The position numbers were made by a program, and so were the translations under genes. From contig NZ_JABAGC010000020.1 in the NCBI RefSeq assembly GCF_012843905.1, forward strand, positions 1 to 54,062: a stretch of DNA of 54,062 nucleotides, read 5' to 3'. The stretch is from Clostridium sp. SM-530-WT-3G (GTDB lineage Bacteria; Bacillota; Clostridia; Clostridiales; Clostridiaceae). Below the pieces are notes generated by a model that was not told the DNA's origin, ran no database searches, and saw only the letters and a list, made by a program, of their open reading frames with translations. Shown in pieces: positions 37,887 to 47,248 of this stretch; the first letter of the stretch is position 1, and each line of letters starts with the position of its first letter.

Positions 37887-38897
37887 ATGAAAAAATTAAT
37901 TATTGCTTGGACTATATTTGGTTTAATATGTGAATTTGGAATTTTATATACATTAGATAAGTTTATCTTAATTGATTCATATGATTTTCAGGTTACTGAA
38001 GTAAAGGAAGCGCCAAAGGAAGTAGCTGATATAAATACAGTGGTAAAGGAAAGTGCTGAAAATATAAGTTTATCTTATAGTGGCAAATATATAGCTTATA
38101 GGGATGGTAATTCCTTATGCATAGAAGATACTAAGAATGGAGCAATTAATAAAGTTCCTTCACAAAATAAGATTATGTATTATAAGTGGTTAGAAAATAG
38201 AAATATAATTGCATTTGTAGAAATGAATGAAAATGGAGAAATTCTACTTGAAACATATAATCCGGCAGATTCATCTAAAGCTTTTGTACAGGAAATATGT
38301 GATTATACAAAAAATATTAAAGTTGAAAACATGGCTACATCTGTTCTTACAAATGTTTATTATGTAGACATAAGGAGGGGGGATTCAAAAGGCTCTGTAT
38401 ATAGAATAGATAGAAATAATGATATTAATAAAGTGAATATTAGAGCTGAAAATTTAGGGAATATGAAGACAATACCCCATGAAGATCGTTTAATATATGA
38501 AGATAAATCAAATGGAAAATTCTTTATTACAAGTCCAAATGAAGAGCTTAAATTTAATGTGGACAGCCCGATGTCATTACTAGGAATAGATAAAAATGAT
38601 GTAATATATATGGGACAATTAAAAGAAGATAAAGTAGTAAGTATATTGTACGGAAAAATAAGCGAAAACACTTCTAATTGGAAGACAAAAACATTAGAAG
38701 AACCAGTAAAAGCATCTGATATATATTTTAATGATAAAAGTGAAATTATAGTTAATAATGAATCTAAAAGTTCTGTGAAAAATCTAATGACTGGAAAGGA
38801 AATAGAATATATTGGAACATTTATACAAGTTAATAATGATTTTGTAGCAAGTATCGATAATGATAGAAAATTAAAATGTATAAAATTGAATAATTAG
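37887..38897 (+). CDS. Membrane-anchored beta-propeller-like hypothetical protein
   Basis: 336 residues. An N-terminal signal anchor (about 4-28) is followed by an extracellular region of repeated short strands (ISLSYSGKYIAYRDGNSLCI, YYKWLENRNIIAFVE, DVIYMGQ), reminiscent of TolB/WD-type propellers but too divergent to assign. ATG 37887 is 18 bp after the NAGPA gene, with GAGGAG between, so the two form an operon. A role assisting the glycosidase at the cell surface is inferred only from that arrangement. Confidence 0.7.
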   Translation: MKKLIIAWTIFGLICEFGILYTLDKFILIDSYDFQVTEVKEAPKEVADINTVVKESAENISLSYSGKYIAYRDGNSLCIEDTKNGAINKVPSQNKIMYYKWLENRNIIAFVEMNENGEILLETYNPADSSKAFVQEICDYTKNIKVENMATSVLTNVYYVDIRRGDSKGSVYRIDRNNDINKVNIRAENLGNMKTIPHEDRLIYEDKSNGKFFITSPNEELKFNVDSPMSLLGIDKNDVIYMGQLKEDKVVSILYGKISENTSNWKTKTLEEPVKASDIYFNDKSEIIVNNESKSSVKNLMTGKEIEYIGTFIQVNNDFVASIDNDRKLKCIKLNN

Positions 38898-39291
38898 CAA
38901 TTAGAAACATACTATTTATTTTAAAAAATCTTATAGACTAATAATATTACTGACATATATGCTACAAGCACAGAATATAAGAATGACAGATTAAGCAATT
39001 AATACAAGTATAGGCGGTAAATCAAATACAGATAATAATAGAGAAAGTAATGAGAAAGTAGATAGTAATAAGATTTTATCTAAAGTATTGTGTGTGAAAG
39101 TTAGTTATAAAATTATATTGTGGTAAGGAATACAGAATAAGTTTTCATAAAAAAGTAGTAAAAGATTACATTTGGATTTGGAAAAAATATGCCTTGACTT
39201 ATTGTTATACTTAGAGTTTTAATAGTATTTACACAAAACTTATTAGAAATTTATGAGAAACATATAAAGATAATATAAGGAGAATTTAATT
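38898..39291. other. Intergenic region with possible coding relic
   Basis: A short frame around 38998-39126 (SIGGKSNTDNNRESNEKVDS, ending in TAA) has coding-like composition but no start; it may be a decayed tail. No terminator with a good T-run was found after the upstream gene. The AAGGAG before 39292 is the ribosome site of the next gene. Confidence 0.3.
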
Positions 39292-41043
39292 ATGTATTTA
39301 GAAAATATAAACTCACCAGAAGATTTGAAAAAATTATCATTAGATGAATTAAATGCATTAAGCTCAGAAATGCGTGAAACATTATTAGAAAAGCTAAGTG
39401 CACATGGTGGACATATTGGTCCTAATTTAGGTACTGTTGAATTAATTATAGCAATGCACTATGTATTTAATTCACCAATAGATAAATTCGTATTTGATGT
39501 TTCTCACCAAAGTTACGTTCATAAGATGATTACAGGAAGAAGAAAAGCTTTCATGGAAAAGGAAGCTTATGATGAAGTTTCAGGATACACTAATCCAAAT
39601 GAAAGTGAACATGACTGGTTTAACATAGGTCACACTTCAACATCTATAAGTCTTGCATCTGGTCTTGCAAAAGGTAGAGATTTAAAAGGCGACAAGGAAA
39701 ATATAGTTGCTGTAATTGGAGATGGTTCTTTAAGCGGTGGAGAAGCATTTGAAGGTTTAAATACTGTTGCTGAAATTGGAACAAACATGATTGTAATAGT
39801 TAATGATAATGATATGGCTATTGCAGAAAATCATGGTGGACTTTATAAGAACTTAAGAGATTTACGTGAATCTAATGGAACTACACCTTGTAACTTCTTC
39901 AAGGCTATGGGATTTGAGTATTATTATGTAGGAGAAGGTAATAATGTAGAAGCTCTTATAGATACATTATCAAAGGTTAAAGATGTAGATCATCCAGTAC
40001 TTGTTCATATACATACAATAAAAGGTAAGGGATATGAGCATGCAGAAATTAACAAAGAAATGTGGCATGCAGGTGGTCCTTTTGATAGAGAAAAGGGAGA
40101 ATATTTACGTAAAATGCCAGCAGAAACTTACACTTCAAAAACTGCTGAATTCTTAATGGATGCAATTAAGAAAGATCCTACAGTAGGTGTTGTAAATGCT
40201 GCAACTCCAGGTGCTTTTGGATTTAGAAAACCTTGGAGAGATGAAGCAGGAACACAATATGTAGATGTTGGGATAGCTGAAGAACAAGCAGTAGCAATGG
40301 TTTCTGGTATGGCTAAGAATGGTACAAAACCAGTATTATGTATATTAAGTACCTTTGCTCAAAGAACATATGACCAGTTGATGCAAGATTTATGTCTTAA
40401 CAACAATCCAGCAGCAATTCTTAATTATGGTGCTTCAGTATATTCAATGAATGACGAAAGCCATTTAGGTTTCTTTGATATTGCAATGATGAGCAATATT
40501 CCAAACCTTGTATATCTTGCACCAACTAGCATAGAAGAACATTTAGCTATGGTTAAATATGCAATGGAACAAACAGAACATCCCGTAGCAGTACGTGTAC
40601 CAGCAGGTCCAATCGTATCAACTGGAAAAGAAGATACAACAGATTACAGCATCTTAAATAAATTTGAAGTTACAAAAGAAGGTAAAGATGTTGCTATAAT
40701 AGGACTTGGTAACTTCTATAAAATTGGAGAAGCTGTATCAAACAAGTTAAGTGAAGAGGGAATAAATGCAACATTAATCAATCCTAAATTCATAACTGGA
40801 TTAGATGAAGAATTACTAAATGATTTAAAGAAAAATCATAAAATGGTAATCACTTTAGAAGATGGAATCTTAGAAGGTGGATTTGGTCAAAAGATTGCAA
40901 GCTTCTACGGGCCTTCAGATATGAAAGTTAAAAACTACGGTATTAAAAAATCATTCCCAGATAGATATGTTGTAGAAGAATTATTAAAGGAAAATGGAAT
41001 TTCTGTTGAACAAATTATAGATGATATAAAGAAAGAAATTTAA
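39292..41043 (+). CDS. DXS-like thiamine-diphosphate enzyme
   Basis: 583 residues, slightly shorter than 1-deoxy-D-xylulose-5-phosphate synthase (about 620). DXS features: DVSHQSYVHKMITGR (69-83), GHTSTSIS (113-120), the ThDP-binding GDGSLSGGEAFE (143-154) with NDN (171-173), a pyrimidine domain with GIAEEQA (327-333), and a C-terminal transketolase domain. Where typical DXS reads AEQHA, this reads AEEQA, and the GADGPTHQG region is replaced by SMNDESHLG. So it is a divergent paralogue, possibly not making DXP for isoprenoids. Monocistronic, with ribosome site and terminator. Confidence 0.82.
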   Translation: MYLENINSPEDLKKLSLDELNALSSEMRETLLEKLSAHGGHIGPNLGTVELIIAMHYVFNSPIDKFVFDVSHQSYVHKMITGRRKAFMEKEAYDEVSGYTNPNESEHDWFNIGHTSTSISLASGLAKGRDLKGDKENIVAVIGDGSLSGGEAFEGLNTVAEIGTNMIVIVNDNDMAIAENHGGLYKNLRDLRESNGTTPCNFFKAMGFEYYYVGEGNNVEALIDTLSKVKDVDHPVLVHIHTIKGKGYEHAEINKEMWHAGGPFDREKGEYLRKMPAETYTSKTAEFLMDAIKKDPTVGVVNAATPGAFGFRKPWRDEAGTQYVDVGIAEEQAVAMVSGMAKNGTKPVLCILSTFAQRTYDQLMQDLCLNNNPAAILNYGASVYSMNDESHLGFFDIAMMSNIPNLVYLAPTSIEEHLAMVKYAMEQTEHPVAVRVPAGPIVSTGKEDTTDYSILNKFEVTKEGKDVAIIGLGNFYKIGEAVSNKLSEEGINATLINPKFITGLDEELLNDLKKNHKMVITLEDGILEGGFGQKIASFYGPSDMKVKNYGIKKSFPDRYVVEELLKENGISVEQIIDDIKKEI

Positions 41044-41059
41044 TTAGGCTAAATACAAG

Positions 41060-41097
41060 AGCTTTGAAGTAATATTGAATTGCTTCAAAGCTTTTTG
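41060..41097 (+). terminator. Terminator of the DXS-like gene
   Basis: AGCTTTGAAG (41060-41069) pairs perfectly with CTTCAAAGCT (41083-41092), followed by TTTTG. Confidence 0.85.
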
Positions 41098-41261
41098 TTT
41101 ATTGTTAAGTGTTTATTCAATGATTATAAAAAATATTTTTAAAATTATATTTACCTTAAAAAATATTAAGGTAAATAATGGTGTTATTAATTATTTTGTC
41201 ATATTTAGCAATTAAGTTAATGGTATAATAAATGTATTATTATACTTAAATGGAGGTAAAA

Positions 41262-41798
41262 ATGAATAAAAGGAAAATATTTATATTTGCATGTGTATTT
41301 TGTGTTTTATTTATATTTTTTAACTCAAGTCAGGTATCCTCTGTTTCCAATGTAAGAAGCAGGGGAGTTGTAAATGATATTGTAATGATAATATCAAAAG
41401 CTCCATTTGGAAAGACAATTTTAAACCATATTTCATTACAAGAGTTAAATTTGTTAGTTAGAAAGATTGCTCATGCTTTTGAATTCTTTTTACTCACTAT
41501 AGCAATTTGTTGTGCGTTAAAGCATTTTAAGATTAATGATATAAACATTATAATATACTCATTATTTATAATTTTACTAATAGCAACTTTAGATGAATTC
41601 TTACAGATGTTTATTCAAGACAGAACATCTAGCGTGAAGGATGTACTTATAGATTTTTCAGGTGGAATTTTAGCAAATATTTTGTTTTATATTTTTTCCA
41701 AACCTTCTGGAAAGCATTTTAAAAGTAGTAATAAAAATTGGGCAAAGGAAAATTTGGTTGAGAGATATGAGAGTTTTAGAATTAAAAGATATAAATAA
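41262..41798 (+). CDS. VanZ family membrane protein
   Basis: 178 residues from ATG 41262, 6 nt after GGAGG. About four membrane helices; VRKIAHAFEFFLLTI and DEFLQMFIQDRTSSVKDVLIDFSGG carry the conserved polar motifs of VanZ-like proteins, whose founding member gives low-level teicoplanin resistance by an unknown mechanism. The 3' end overlaps the MacB-like gene by 32 bp, implying co-expression. Confidence 0.88.
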   Translation: MNKRKIFIFACVFCVLFIFFNSSQVSSVSNVRSRGVVNDIVMIISKAPFGKTILNHISLQELNLLVRKIAHAFEFFLLTIAICCALKHFKINDINIIIYSLFIILLIATLDEFLQMFIQDRTSSVKDVLIDFSGGILANILFYIFSKPSGKHFKSSNKNWAKENLVERYESFRIKRYK

Positions 41799-43746
41799 GT
41801 ATTACAAAGTAGGTAAAAATAGAAATCATGTGCTTAAAAATATAAATATATCTTTTCAAAAAGGAGAACTTACAGCAATTATAGGGGAGTCTGGTAGTGG
41901 AAAATCAACACTTTTAAATATTATGGGGATGCTTGATTCAGAATTTACTGGACAGATGATTGTAAATAACAAGGATATAAAGAAGTTTAAGAAAAAAGAA
42001 ATAGATGCATATAGAAAGAATAAGGTCGGATTTATATTTCAAAGTTTTAATTTAATTCCCCATTTATCGGTGTTGGACAATGTAGTTATTCCAATGACTT
42101 TAAATAGAGTAAGTAAGAAAGAGAGAATTGAAAAGGGCAAGGAAATATTAGAAAGATTGGGACTTGGAAAGGAAATACATAAAAAGCCTAGTGCATTATC
42201 AGGTGGTCAGAAGCAAAGAGTATCTATAGCTAGGGCTCTTGTAAATGATCCAGACATAATAATAGCAGATGAACCTACAGGAAGTCTTGATAGTAAGAAT
42301 ACGGATGAAATATTAAATCTTCTAAAAGAAGTAGTGAAGATGAATAAGCTTGTAATAATGGTCACTCATTCTGAAAAGGTGGCAAAATCGGCTGACAGGC
42401 TTATAGAAATAAGAGATGGTGAAATAGTTGGTGATACTAAGAAAGAAAAATTAGATTCAAGTAACGATTATACTGAACAAAAGTATTCAAGCAAATCTAA
42501 AGAAAAAAATAGAAGCTTAAGTTTAATATCAGCTATAAAATTATCTCTTATAAATATGAAAGAAAAGATATTTAGAAATATTTTAATTTCCTTTGGTACC
42601 AGTATAGGAATAATGAGTGTCATACTTATGCTTGCTTTTGGAAATGGGATAAAGACATATTTTAATAATGCTATGAATAGCTATTCTAACCCATCAGTTA
42701 TAGAAGTCAGCATGAATGATAATGATGATAGCTTTAATGATGATAATGAGCAGTTATTTAATATGCCTAAAGTAAATAATGGGCAAGCATTTACAGAAGG
42801 AGACTTAGAAAAACTAAAGTCCTTAGATAATGTATCAGCAATAGAAAAAGGATATAATCAGATATCTATGGGGGCAAACTCTATTCAAAGTGATAAAGGT
42901 GGATGTAACTTAATGCGTATAGCAAGTATATCATCTATCCTTTTAAAAACAGGATTAACTAGTGGAGACTTTCCTAAAAGTGGTGAAGTATTAATTAATA
43001 GAGGAACGCTTGATAAGCTTGGATATAATGCTAATGAAATAGTAGGGAAAAAGGTTAAATTAGGCCTACTTATAGGTGATAAGAAGGTGAAAAACGATTT
43101 TATTATAAGTGGTGTATATGATAGCTATGGAAGTTTAAACTCAATGCTTAGATGTGTATTTTTAAATTATGAAGATTTAGAAAAAATATATAGTGAAAAT
43201 AAAAGTACATTAAATCCTAATATAGTTTACGTTACTGCTTCAAATGATAAAGATGTAGATCAAGTAAAAAATACAATTAAGGAATTAGGTTATTCAAGTT
43301 CATCAGAAGAACAGATGACAATAATGTTTAACCAGATGATAAATATAATTACTTATGGATTATCAGGAATTGCAGCTGTTTCTTTAATAGTTTCTTCAAT
43401 TATGATACTTGTAGTGTTATATATAAGTGTAATGGAAAGAACAAAGGAAATAGGAATTTTAAAATCAATTGGTGCAAGAAGAAAGGATATAAGAAGAATT
43501 TTCTTATCTGAAGCTTCACTAATAGGATTATTTAGTGGACTATTAGGATGTATTATTTCATATGGATTAGCACAATTTATTAATAAGTTAACATATAAGT
43601 CTTTTTCGATTAATTTAGTTTTAATAGATAGAAAGTATTTATTATATGGATTAACTTTAAGCATTACAATAAGCATAATAGCAGGAATACTTCCAGCTAT
43701 GAAGGCTGCTACTGTAGATCCAGTAAAATCACTTAGAAGAGAATAA
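41767..43746 (+). CDS. MacB-type ABC exporter (ATPase-permease fusion)
   Basis: 659 residues from ATG 41767, within the end of the VanZ gene; the TTG at 41758 is less likely. The N-terminal ABC ATPase has GESGSGKST (40-48), LSGGQKQR (about 143) and ADEPTGSLD. Then come one membrane helix (about 266-290), a large extracytoplasmic MacB-like domain, and three FtsX-type helices at the C-terminus with MERTKEIGILKSIGARRKDI. MacB proteins work as mechanotransmitters that move peptides or lipids out of the membrane. No MacA-like adaptor is adjacent. The VanZ partner suggests an envelope-stress or antibiotic role. Confidence 0.9.
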   Translation: MRVLELKDINKYYKVGKNRNHVLKNINISFQKGELTAIIGESGSGKSTLLNIMGMLDSEFTGQMIVNNKDIKKFKKKEIDAYRKNKVGFIFQSFNLIPHLSVLDNVVIPMTLNRVSKKERIEKGKEILERLGLGKEIHKKPSALSGGQKQRVSIARALVNDPDIIIADEPTGSLDSKNTDEILNLLKEVVKMNKLVIMVTHSEKVAKSADRLIEIRDGEIVGDTKKEKLDSSNDYTEQKYSSKSKEKNRSLSLISAIKLSLINMKEKIFRNILISFGTSIGIMSVILMLAFGNGIKTYFNNAMNSYSNPSVIEVSMNDNDDSFNDDNEQLFNMPKVNNGQAFTEGDLEKLKSLDNVSAIEKGYNQISMGANSIQSDKGGCNLMRIASISSILLKTGLTSGDFPKSGEVLINRGTLDKLGYNANEIVGKKVKLGLLIGDKKVKNDFIISGVYDSYGSLNSMLRCVFLNYEDLEKIYSENKSTLNPNIVYVTASNDKDVDQVKNTIKELGYSSSSEEQMTIMFNQMINIITYGLSGIAAVSLIVSSIMILVVLYISVMERTKEIGILKSIGARRKDIRRIFLSEASLIGLFSGLLGCIISYGLAQFINKLTYKSFSINLVLIDRKYLLYGLTLSITISIIAGILPAMKAATVDPVKSLRRE

Positions 43747-43747
43747 G

Positions 43748-43858
43748 ATAGGTATATTTGCAGTTTCAACTTTTAATACAGATTATATTTTGACTAAGAA
43801 AGAAAACTTTAAAAAGGCAATAAATGTTCTTTCTGATAATGGATATAGCATAAAATAG
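43748..43858 (+). pseudogene. 3' remnant of an ACT-domain (ACT_7) gene
   Basis: One base after the MacB-like stop, in another frame, 36 codons read IGIFAVSTFNTDYILTKKEN and end NVLSDNGYSIK. This matches the C-terminal half of small ACT_7 proteins (AVSTxNTDYIL motif). There is no start codon, so a deletion probably joined the MacB-like gene to this tail. Functionless as it stands. Confidence 0.65.
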
Positions 43859-44004
43859 TAAAATTAAAAAATAAATTTTGGTGGGAATTTCTTGAGATAA
43901 ATTATTATAACATAAGTATTTAAAATTAATGCTTATGTTATAATTGAAAGAAAAAATAAAGATTATAATTTATGAAAAGAAATTTTACGAAAGAGGGGTA
44001 AACC

Positions 44005-44649
44005 TTGAAAACAGAAGTTTATAACATACAAAGTCTTGGTGATGAAAGATTAATAGAAGTAGCAGAGTGCATAAAAGGTGGAGGGGTAATAGCATATCCT
44101 ACAGAAACACTTTATGGATTAGGAGCAGATGCATTAAATGAAGAGGCTGTAAAAAAGATATTTAAAGCTAAAGGACGACCAGATAATAAGGCTATTACAG
44201 TAATTACTGCCTCAAAGAATATAGATAGCTATGTTAAAGAAGTTCCCGAAGTAGCACAAAAGCTTATAGATGAGTTTTGGCCAGGTCCTTTAACATTAGT
44301 ATTAAAAAAGAAAGATGTTATACCTAATATAACTAGTGCTAATTTAGATTCTATAGGAATAAGAATGACAAGTAATGAACTGGCAAGAAAGCTTGTTGAA
44401 TTATCAGGTACTATAATTACAGCCACATCTGCAAATATAAGTGGAGGCCCAAGCCACGATAATATAGAAGGATGTATAGAAGATTTTGATGGGAAAATAG
44501 ATTACATAATAGGAGAAGATAAAAAGAATATAGGAATAGGGTCTACAATAGTAGACTGTACAGTAAATCCTCCTGTAGTATTAAGACATGGTGCAGTGAC
44601 TATGGAAATGCTCCAGAAAATAGAACCTAATATTAAAGTTTTAGATTAA
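44005..44649 (+). CDS. L-threonylcarbamoyladenylate synthase (YrdC/TsaC type)
   Basis: 214 residues, YrdC domain only (no C-terminal Sua5 domain). The enzyme makes threonylcarbamoyl-AMP from threonine, bicarbonate and ATP for the t6A tRNA modification. Motifs: IAYPTETLYGLGADA, KAKGRPDNKA (the KxR ATP-binding motif) and TSANISGGPS. The start is TTG 44005, 6 nt after GAGGGG; no ATG or GTG in frame fits. No other t6A genes are nearby. Confidence 0.9.
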   Translation: MKTEVYNIQSLGDERLIEVAECIKGGGVIAYPTETLYGLGADALNEEAVKKIFKAKGRPDNKAITVITASKNIDSYVKEVPEVAQKLIDEFWPGPLTLVLKKKDVIPNITSANLDSIGIRMTSNELARKLVELSGTIITATSANISGGPSHDNIEGCIEDFDGKIDYIIGEDKKNIGIGSTIVDCTVNPPVVLRHGAVTMEMLQKIEPNIKVLD

Positions 44650-44813
44650 TAATATACTTTTATATTTTAAATATACAATATTCAGTTTCAGCAATTATCG
44701 TGTTAGTTACGTTAATATATTCATAAAAATGAGTAATTTATTTATTGATAAATGTTAGTATTAAATATAATATTAGTTATGGTTAATTTAATAAATGGGA
44801 GATAAAATTACTT

Positions 44814-45707
44814 ATGAAAAAATCTTTAAGGTTAAAGGGAATATTTTTAGTTACATTTGGAACATTGCTTTGGGGTGTTTCTGGAACAACAGCTCAATAC
44901 TTGTTTCAAGCTGAGAATTTTACACCAGAATGGCTTGTTACCACTAGAATGCTTTTATCAGGAGCTTTTCTTTTGATAGTATCAGCAATAAAAAGAGATA
45001 AAAATTTATTAAGAATATGGAAGAGAAAAGATAGTGTTATACGACTTATATTATTTTCACTTTTAGGAATGCTTGGAGTGCAGTATGCATATTTTGCAGC
45101 AATAAATCATGGAAATGCTGCTACAGCAACAATATTGCAATATTTAGCACCTATAATAATTACTTTTTATATGTGTATTCATAATAGAAAATTACCAACA
45201 TTAAAGCAACTATTATGTGTGACTATGGCAATGCTCGGAACATTTTTGATAATTACAAAAGGAAATATGAATAGTTTATCCATTTCTAAAGAAGCTCTTT
45301 TTTGGGGAATTGTAACTGCTTTTGCATCTGCACTATATACTTTGCAGCCAGTAAAATTAATTAAAGAATATGGATCAATATGTACTGTAGGGTGGGCAAT
45401 GTTAATAGGTGGAGTAGCTTTTTGCTTTGTTAATTCACCTTTTAACTGTACAGGCAATTGGACACCAAAATCTATTTTAGCAGTAGCTTTTGTAATGATA
45501 TTTGGAACTATTATAGCATTTTCAGCCTATATGGAAAGTCTTAAATATATAGAACCATATGAAGCAAGTATACTTGGATGCATAGAACCATTATCAGCAG
45601 CATTTTTATCTATAATGTTTATGAATGTAACATTCAGCTGGGTACAGTGGTTAGGTACAATATTAATAATTGTAACAGTTTCTATACTTTCTGTTATGAA
45701 AAAATAA
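44814..45707 (+). CDS. EamA/DMT family transporter
   Basis: 297 residues with about ten membrane helices in two EamA repeats (about 10-140 and 155-290). LLWGVSGTTAQYLF and ALYTLQPVKL begin the repeats, and LGCIEPLSAAFLSI is a typical late motif. DMT carriers export or import amino acids and other small metabolites; the substrate is unknown. ATG 44814 follows GGGAG. Own terminator. Confidence 0.88.
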   Translation: MKKSLRLKGIFLVTFGTLLWGVSGTTAQYLFQAENFTPEWLVTTRMLLSGAFLLIVSAIKRDKNLLRIWKRKDSVIRLILFSLLGMLGVQYAYFAAINHGNAATATILQYLAPIIITFYMCIHNRKLPTLKQLLCVTMAMLGTFLIITKGNMNSLSISKEALFWGIVTAFASALYTLQPVKLIKEYGSICTVGWAMLIGGVAFCFVNSPFNCTGNWTPKSILAVAFVMIFGTIIAFSAYMESLKYIEPYEASILGCIEPLSAAFLSIMFMNVTFSWVQWLGTILIIVTVSILSVMKK

Positions 45708-45710
45708 AGG

Positions 45711-45742
45711 TAAGCAGGCATATTTATGTCTGCTTATTTTTG
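45711..45742 (+). terminator. Terminator of the EamA transporter gene
   Basis: TAAGCAGGCA (45711-45720) pairs with TGTCTGCTTA (45727-45736) with one G-T, followed by TTTTTG. Confidence 0.85.
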
Positions 45743-45835
45743 ATTTAGAAGAGTGTAGTATGTTTTAGGAATTAGAAAGATTTATATATAAAAAATGTTA
45801 TAATATTTATGTTGGAAATATTATAAATAATTATA

Positions 45836-45866
45836 TTGACTCTCCCCTAAATGGAGGTAATAAGAT
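45836..45866 (+). promoter_or_regulatory. MerR-type promoter with 19-bp spacer and dyad
   Basis: TTGACT (45836-45841), a 19-bp spacer (45842-45860) and TAAGAT (45861-45866). The spacer holds the dyad CTCC...GGAG. An overlong spacer with a central dyad is the hallmark of promoters activated by MerR-family twisting. The MerR gene starts 27 bp downstream, so it is autoregulated. Confidence 0.8.
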
Positions 45867-45893
45867 AAAGCTACAAGGAAGGATGTGAGGCAT

Positions 45894-46397
45894 ATGTACC
45901 GAATTGGTGAATTTTCTAAAATGACTAAAACAACAATTAAAACATTGAGATACTATGATTCTGTAGGGTTGTTAAAACCAGAATTTGTAGATGATTTTAC
46001 AGGATACAGATTTTATACAACTAAGCAGCTTACAATATTGCATAAAATTCAGTCATTTCGTCAGATAGGATTATCTATTGATGAAATAAGGACAATTTTA
46101 AGTGGATCTAGTTTTAAATATATTTTAGAAAAAAGAAAAAAAGAGATAGAAACAGAAATATCTAATAGTACTGAGCAGCTATCCAGAATTGAATTTATTT
46201 TATGTGGGAAACAGGAGGAGATATTTATGAATTATCAAGCTATAATTAAGGAATTACCAGAGTGTATAGTATATTCTAAAAAGATGAATGTACCTAATTA
46301 TGAAACTTATTTTAAAGTTATACCTGAAATAGGTGAAAAAGTTACAAAGAAATACCCAGATCTAAAGTGCAGAATTCCTGAATATTGTTTTATATAA
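45894..46397 (+). CDS. MerR-family regulator, C-terminally truncated
   Basis: 167 residues from ATG 45894. The MerR helix-turn-helix (MYRIGEFSKMTKTTIKTLRYYD, GYRFYTTKQL) and dimerisation helix (about 75-115) are intact. A GyrI/BmrR-like ligand domain begins near residue 120 (ELPECIVYSKKM) but stops at PEYCFI, about 100 residues short of the family length of about 270. The stop abuts the 3' end of the opposite-strand zinc-ribbon gene. Either the sensor domain was lost by deletion or the gene is dead. The promoter at 45836 looks functional, so a short constitutive or trans-dominant form is possible. Confidence 0.8.
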   Translation: MYRIGEFSKMTKTTIKTLRYYDSVGLLKPEFVDDFTGYRFYTTKQLTILHKIQSFRQIGLSIDEIRTILSGSSFKYILEKRKKEIETEISNSTEQLSRIEFILCGKQEEIFMNYQAIIKELPECIVYSKKMNVPNYETYFKVIPEIGEKVTKKYPDLKCRIPEYCFI

Positions 46398-46658
46398 CTA
46401 TTTTGCCCATCTCTTTAAATGTGGAAATGTTTCTTGCATCATTTTTCTAGCCTGATCTTCAGAAAATCCTTGTTCTTTCATGAAAGGAAGGCAAATTTCA
46501 ATTTCTTCTTCCATAGTGACGTTAGGAGCAGTGAATTCACCATCTTTATAACAGTAAATACAGTAATCAGAATTTTTACTTCCATCTTTATTTGTTCCTA
46601 AGACTTCATTTGATTCCATTGGCATAGCACAGCATTGACAAAATGATTTATTTTCCAT
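46398..46658 (-). CDS. Zinc-ribbon domain protein (PF12674-like)
   Basis: 86 residues. An N-terminal zinc ribbon has FCQCCAMPM (Cys7, 9, 10) and DYCIYCYKDG (C33, C36), then an acidic helical part (EEIEICLPFMKEQGFSEDQA, RKMMQETFPHLKRW). Matches the putative zinc-ribbon family often found next to, or fused with, MerR/AraC-type regulators. ATG 46658 follows AAAGGA. Its stop lies directly against the end of the truncated MerR gene. Function unknown. Confidence 0.85.
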   Translation of the reverse strand: MENKSFCQCCAMPMESNEVLGTNKDGSKNSDYCIYCYKDGEFTAPNVTMEEEIEICLPFMKEQGFSEDQARKMMQETFPHLKRWAK

Positions 46659-46880
46659 AATTAAAACATCCTTTCTTATATAAAATATATTTATGAAATT
46701 ATTTTTTTAGATTATGTCCAATCTATGGAATAATTATACAATTTTAAAGCTGACATCATTCTGTCATGTTTAGTTATAATTATTTATATAATATTATTAA
46801 AAATAGTTTTCAATCTAACATAAAATTAGCGCATATGTGATTAGATAGAATTTATAGTTAAATAATAAAAATGAGTTTTT

Positions 46881-47141
46881 TTGCTTATTGTAGAAAAACC
46901 AGCAAATCCAAGCTTTATTACGGGAAAGACAGGTACTGTTTTAAATGTATTTACTAAGTCACAATACAGAAAGCATGCCATAGCAGGAAAGCTTATGAAG
47001 GTGATGCTTGATGATGCTAAAGATATGAATTTATCTTATGTTGAGTTGCAAGCTACAGATTTTGGGAAGCCTTTATATGAAAATATAGGGTTTGATATAG
47101 TAAAATCAAAGTATACTCATATGAAGTGTAATCTACAATAA
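46881..47141 (+). pseudogene. C-terminal fragment of a GNAT acetyltransferase
   Basis: The frame gives about 86 residues only from a TTG with no ribosome site. It contains the acetyl-CoA-binding half of a GNAT fold: LNVFTKSQYRKHAIAGKLMK (altered R/Q-x-x-G-x-G/A loop), a helix, and LQATDFGKPLYENIGFD. The N-terminal substrate half (about 70 residues) is missing and is not found in any frame upstream. Probably a relic. Confidence 0.7.
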
Positions 47142-47191
47142 ATTATGGAAAAAATAAAAGAAATAGCATTAAAAAATTCTATATGCAAAAA

Positions 47192-47230
47192 AGAATGAAA
47201 AACCTATTAATAATAAGTTTTTCATTCTGC
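47192..47230. terminator. Bidirectional terminator near the AraC gene 3' end
   Basis: AGAATGAAAAACCT (47192-47205) and the region ending TTTTTCATTCT (to 47228) form a long A/T-flanked stem between the convergent GNAT fragment and AraC gene. Confidence 0.7.
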
Positions 47231-47248
47231 CTTATTATGTATAAATAA

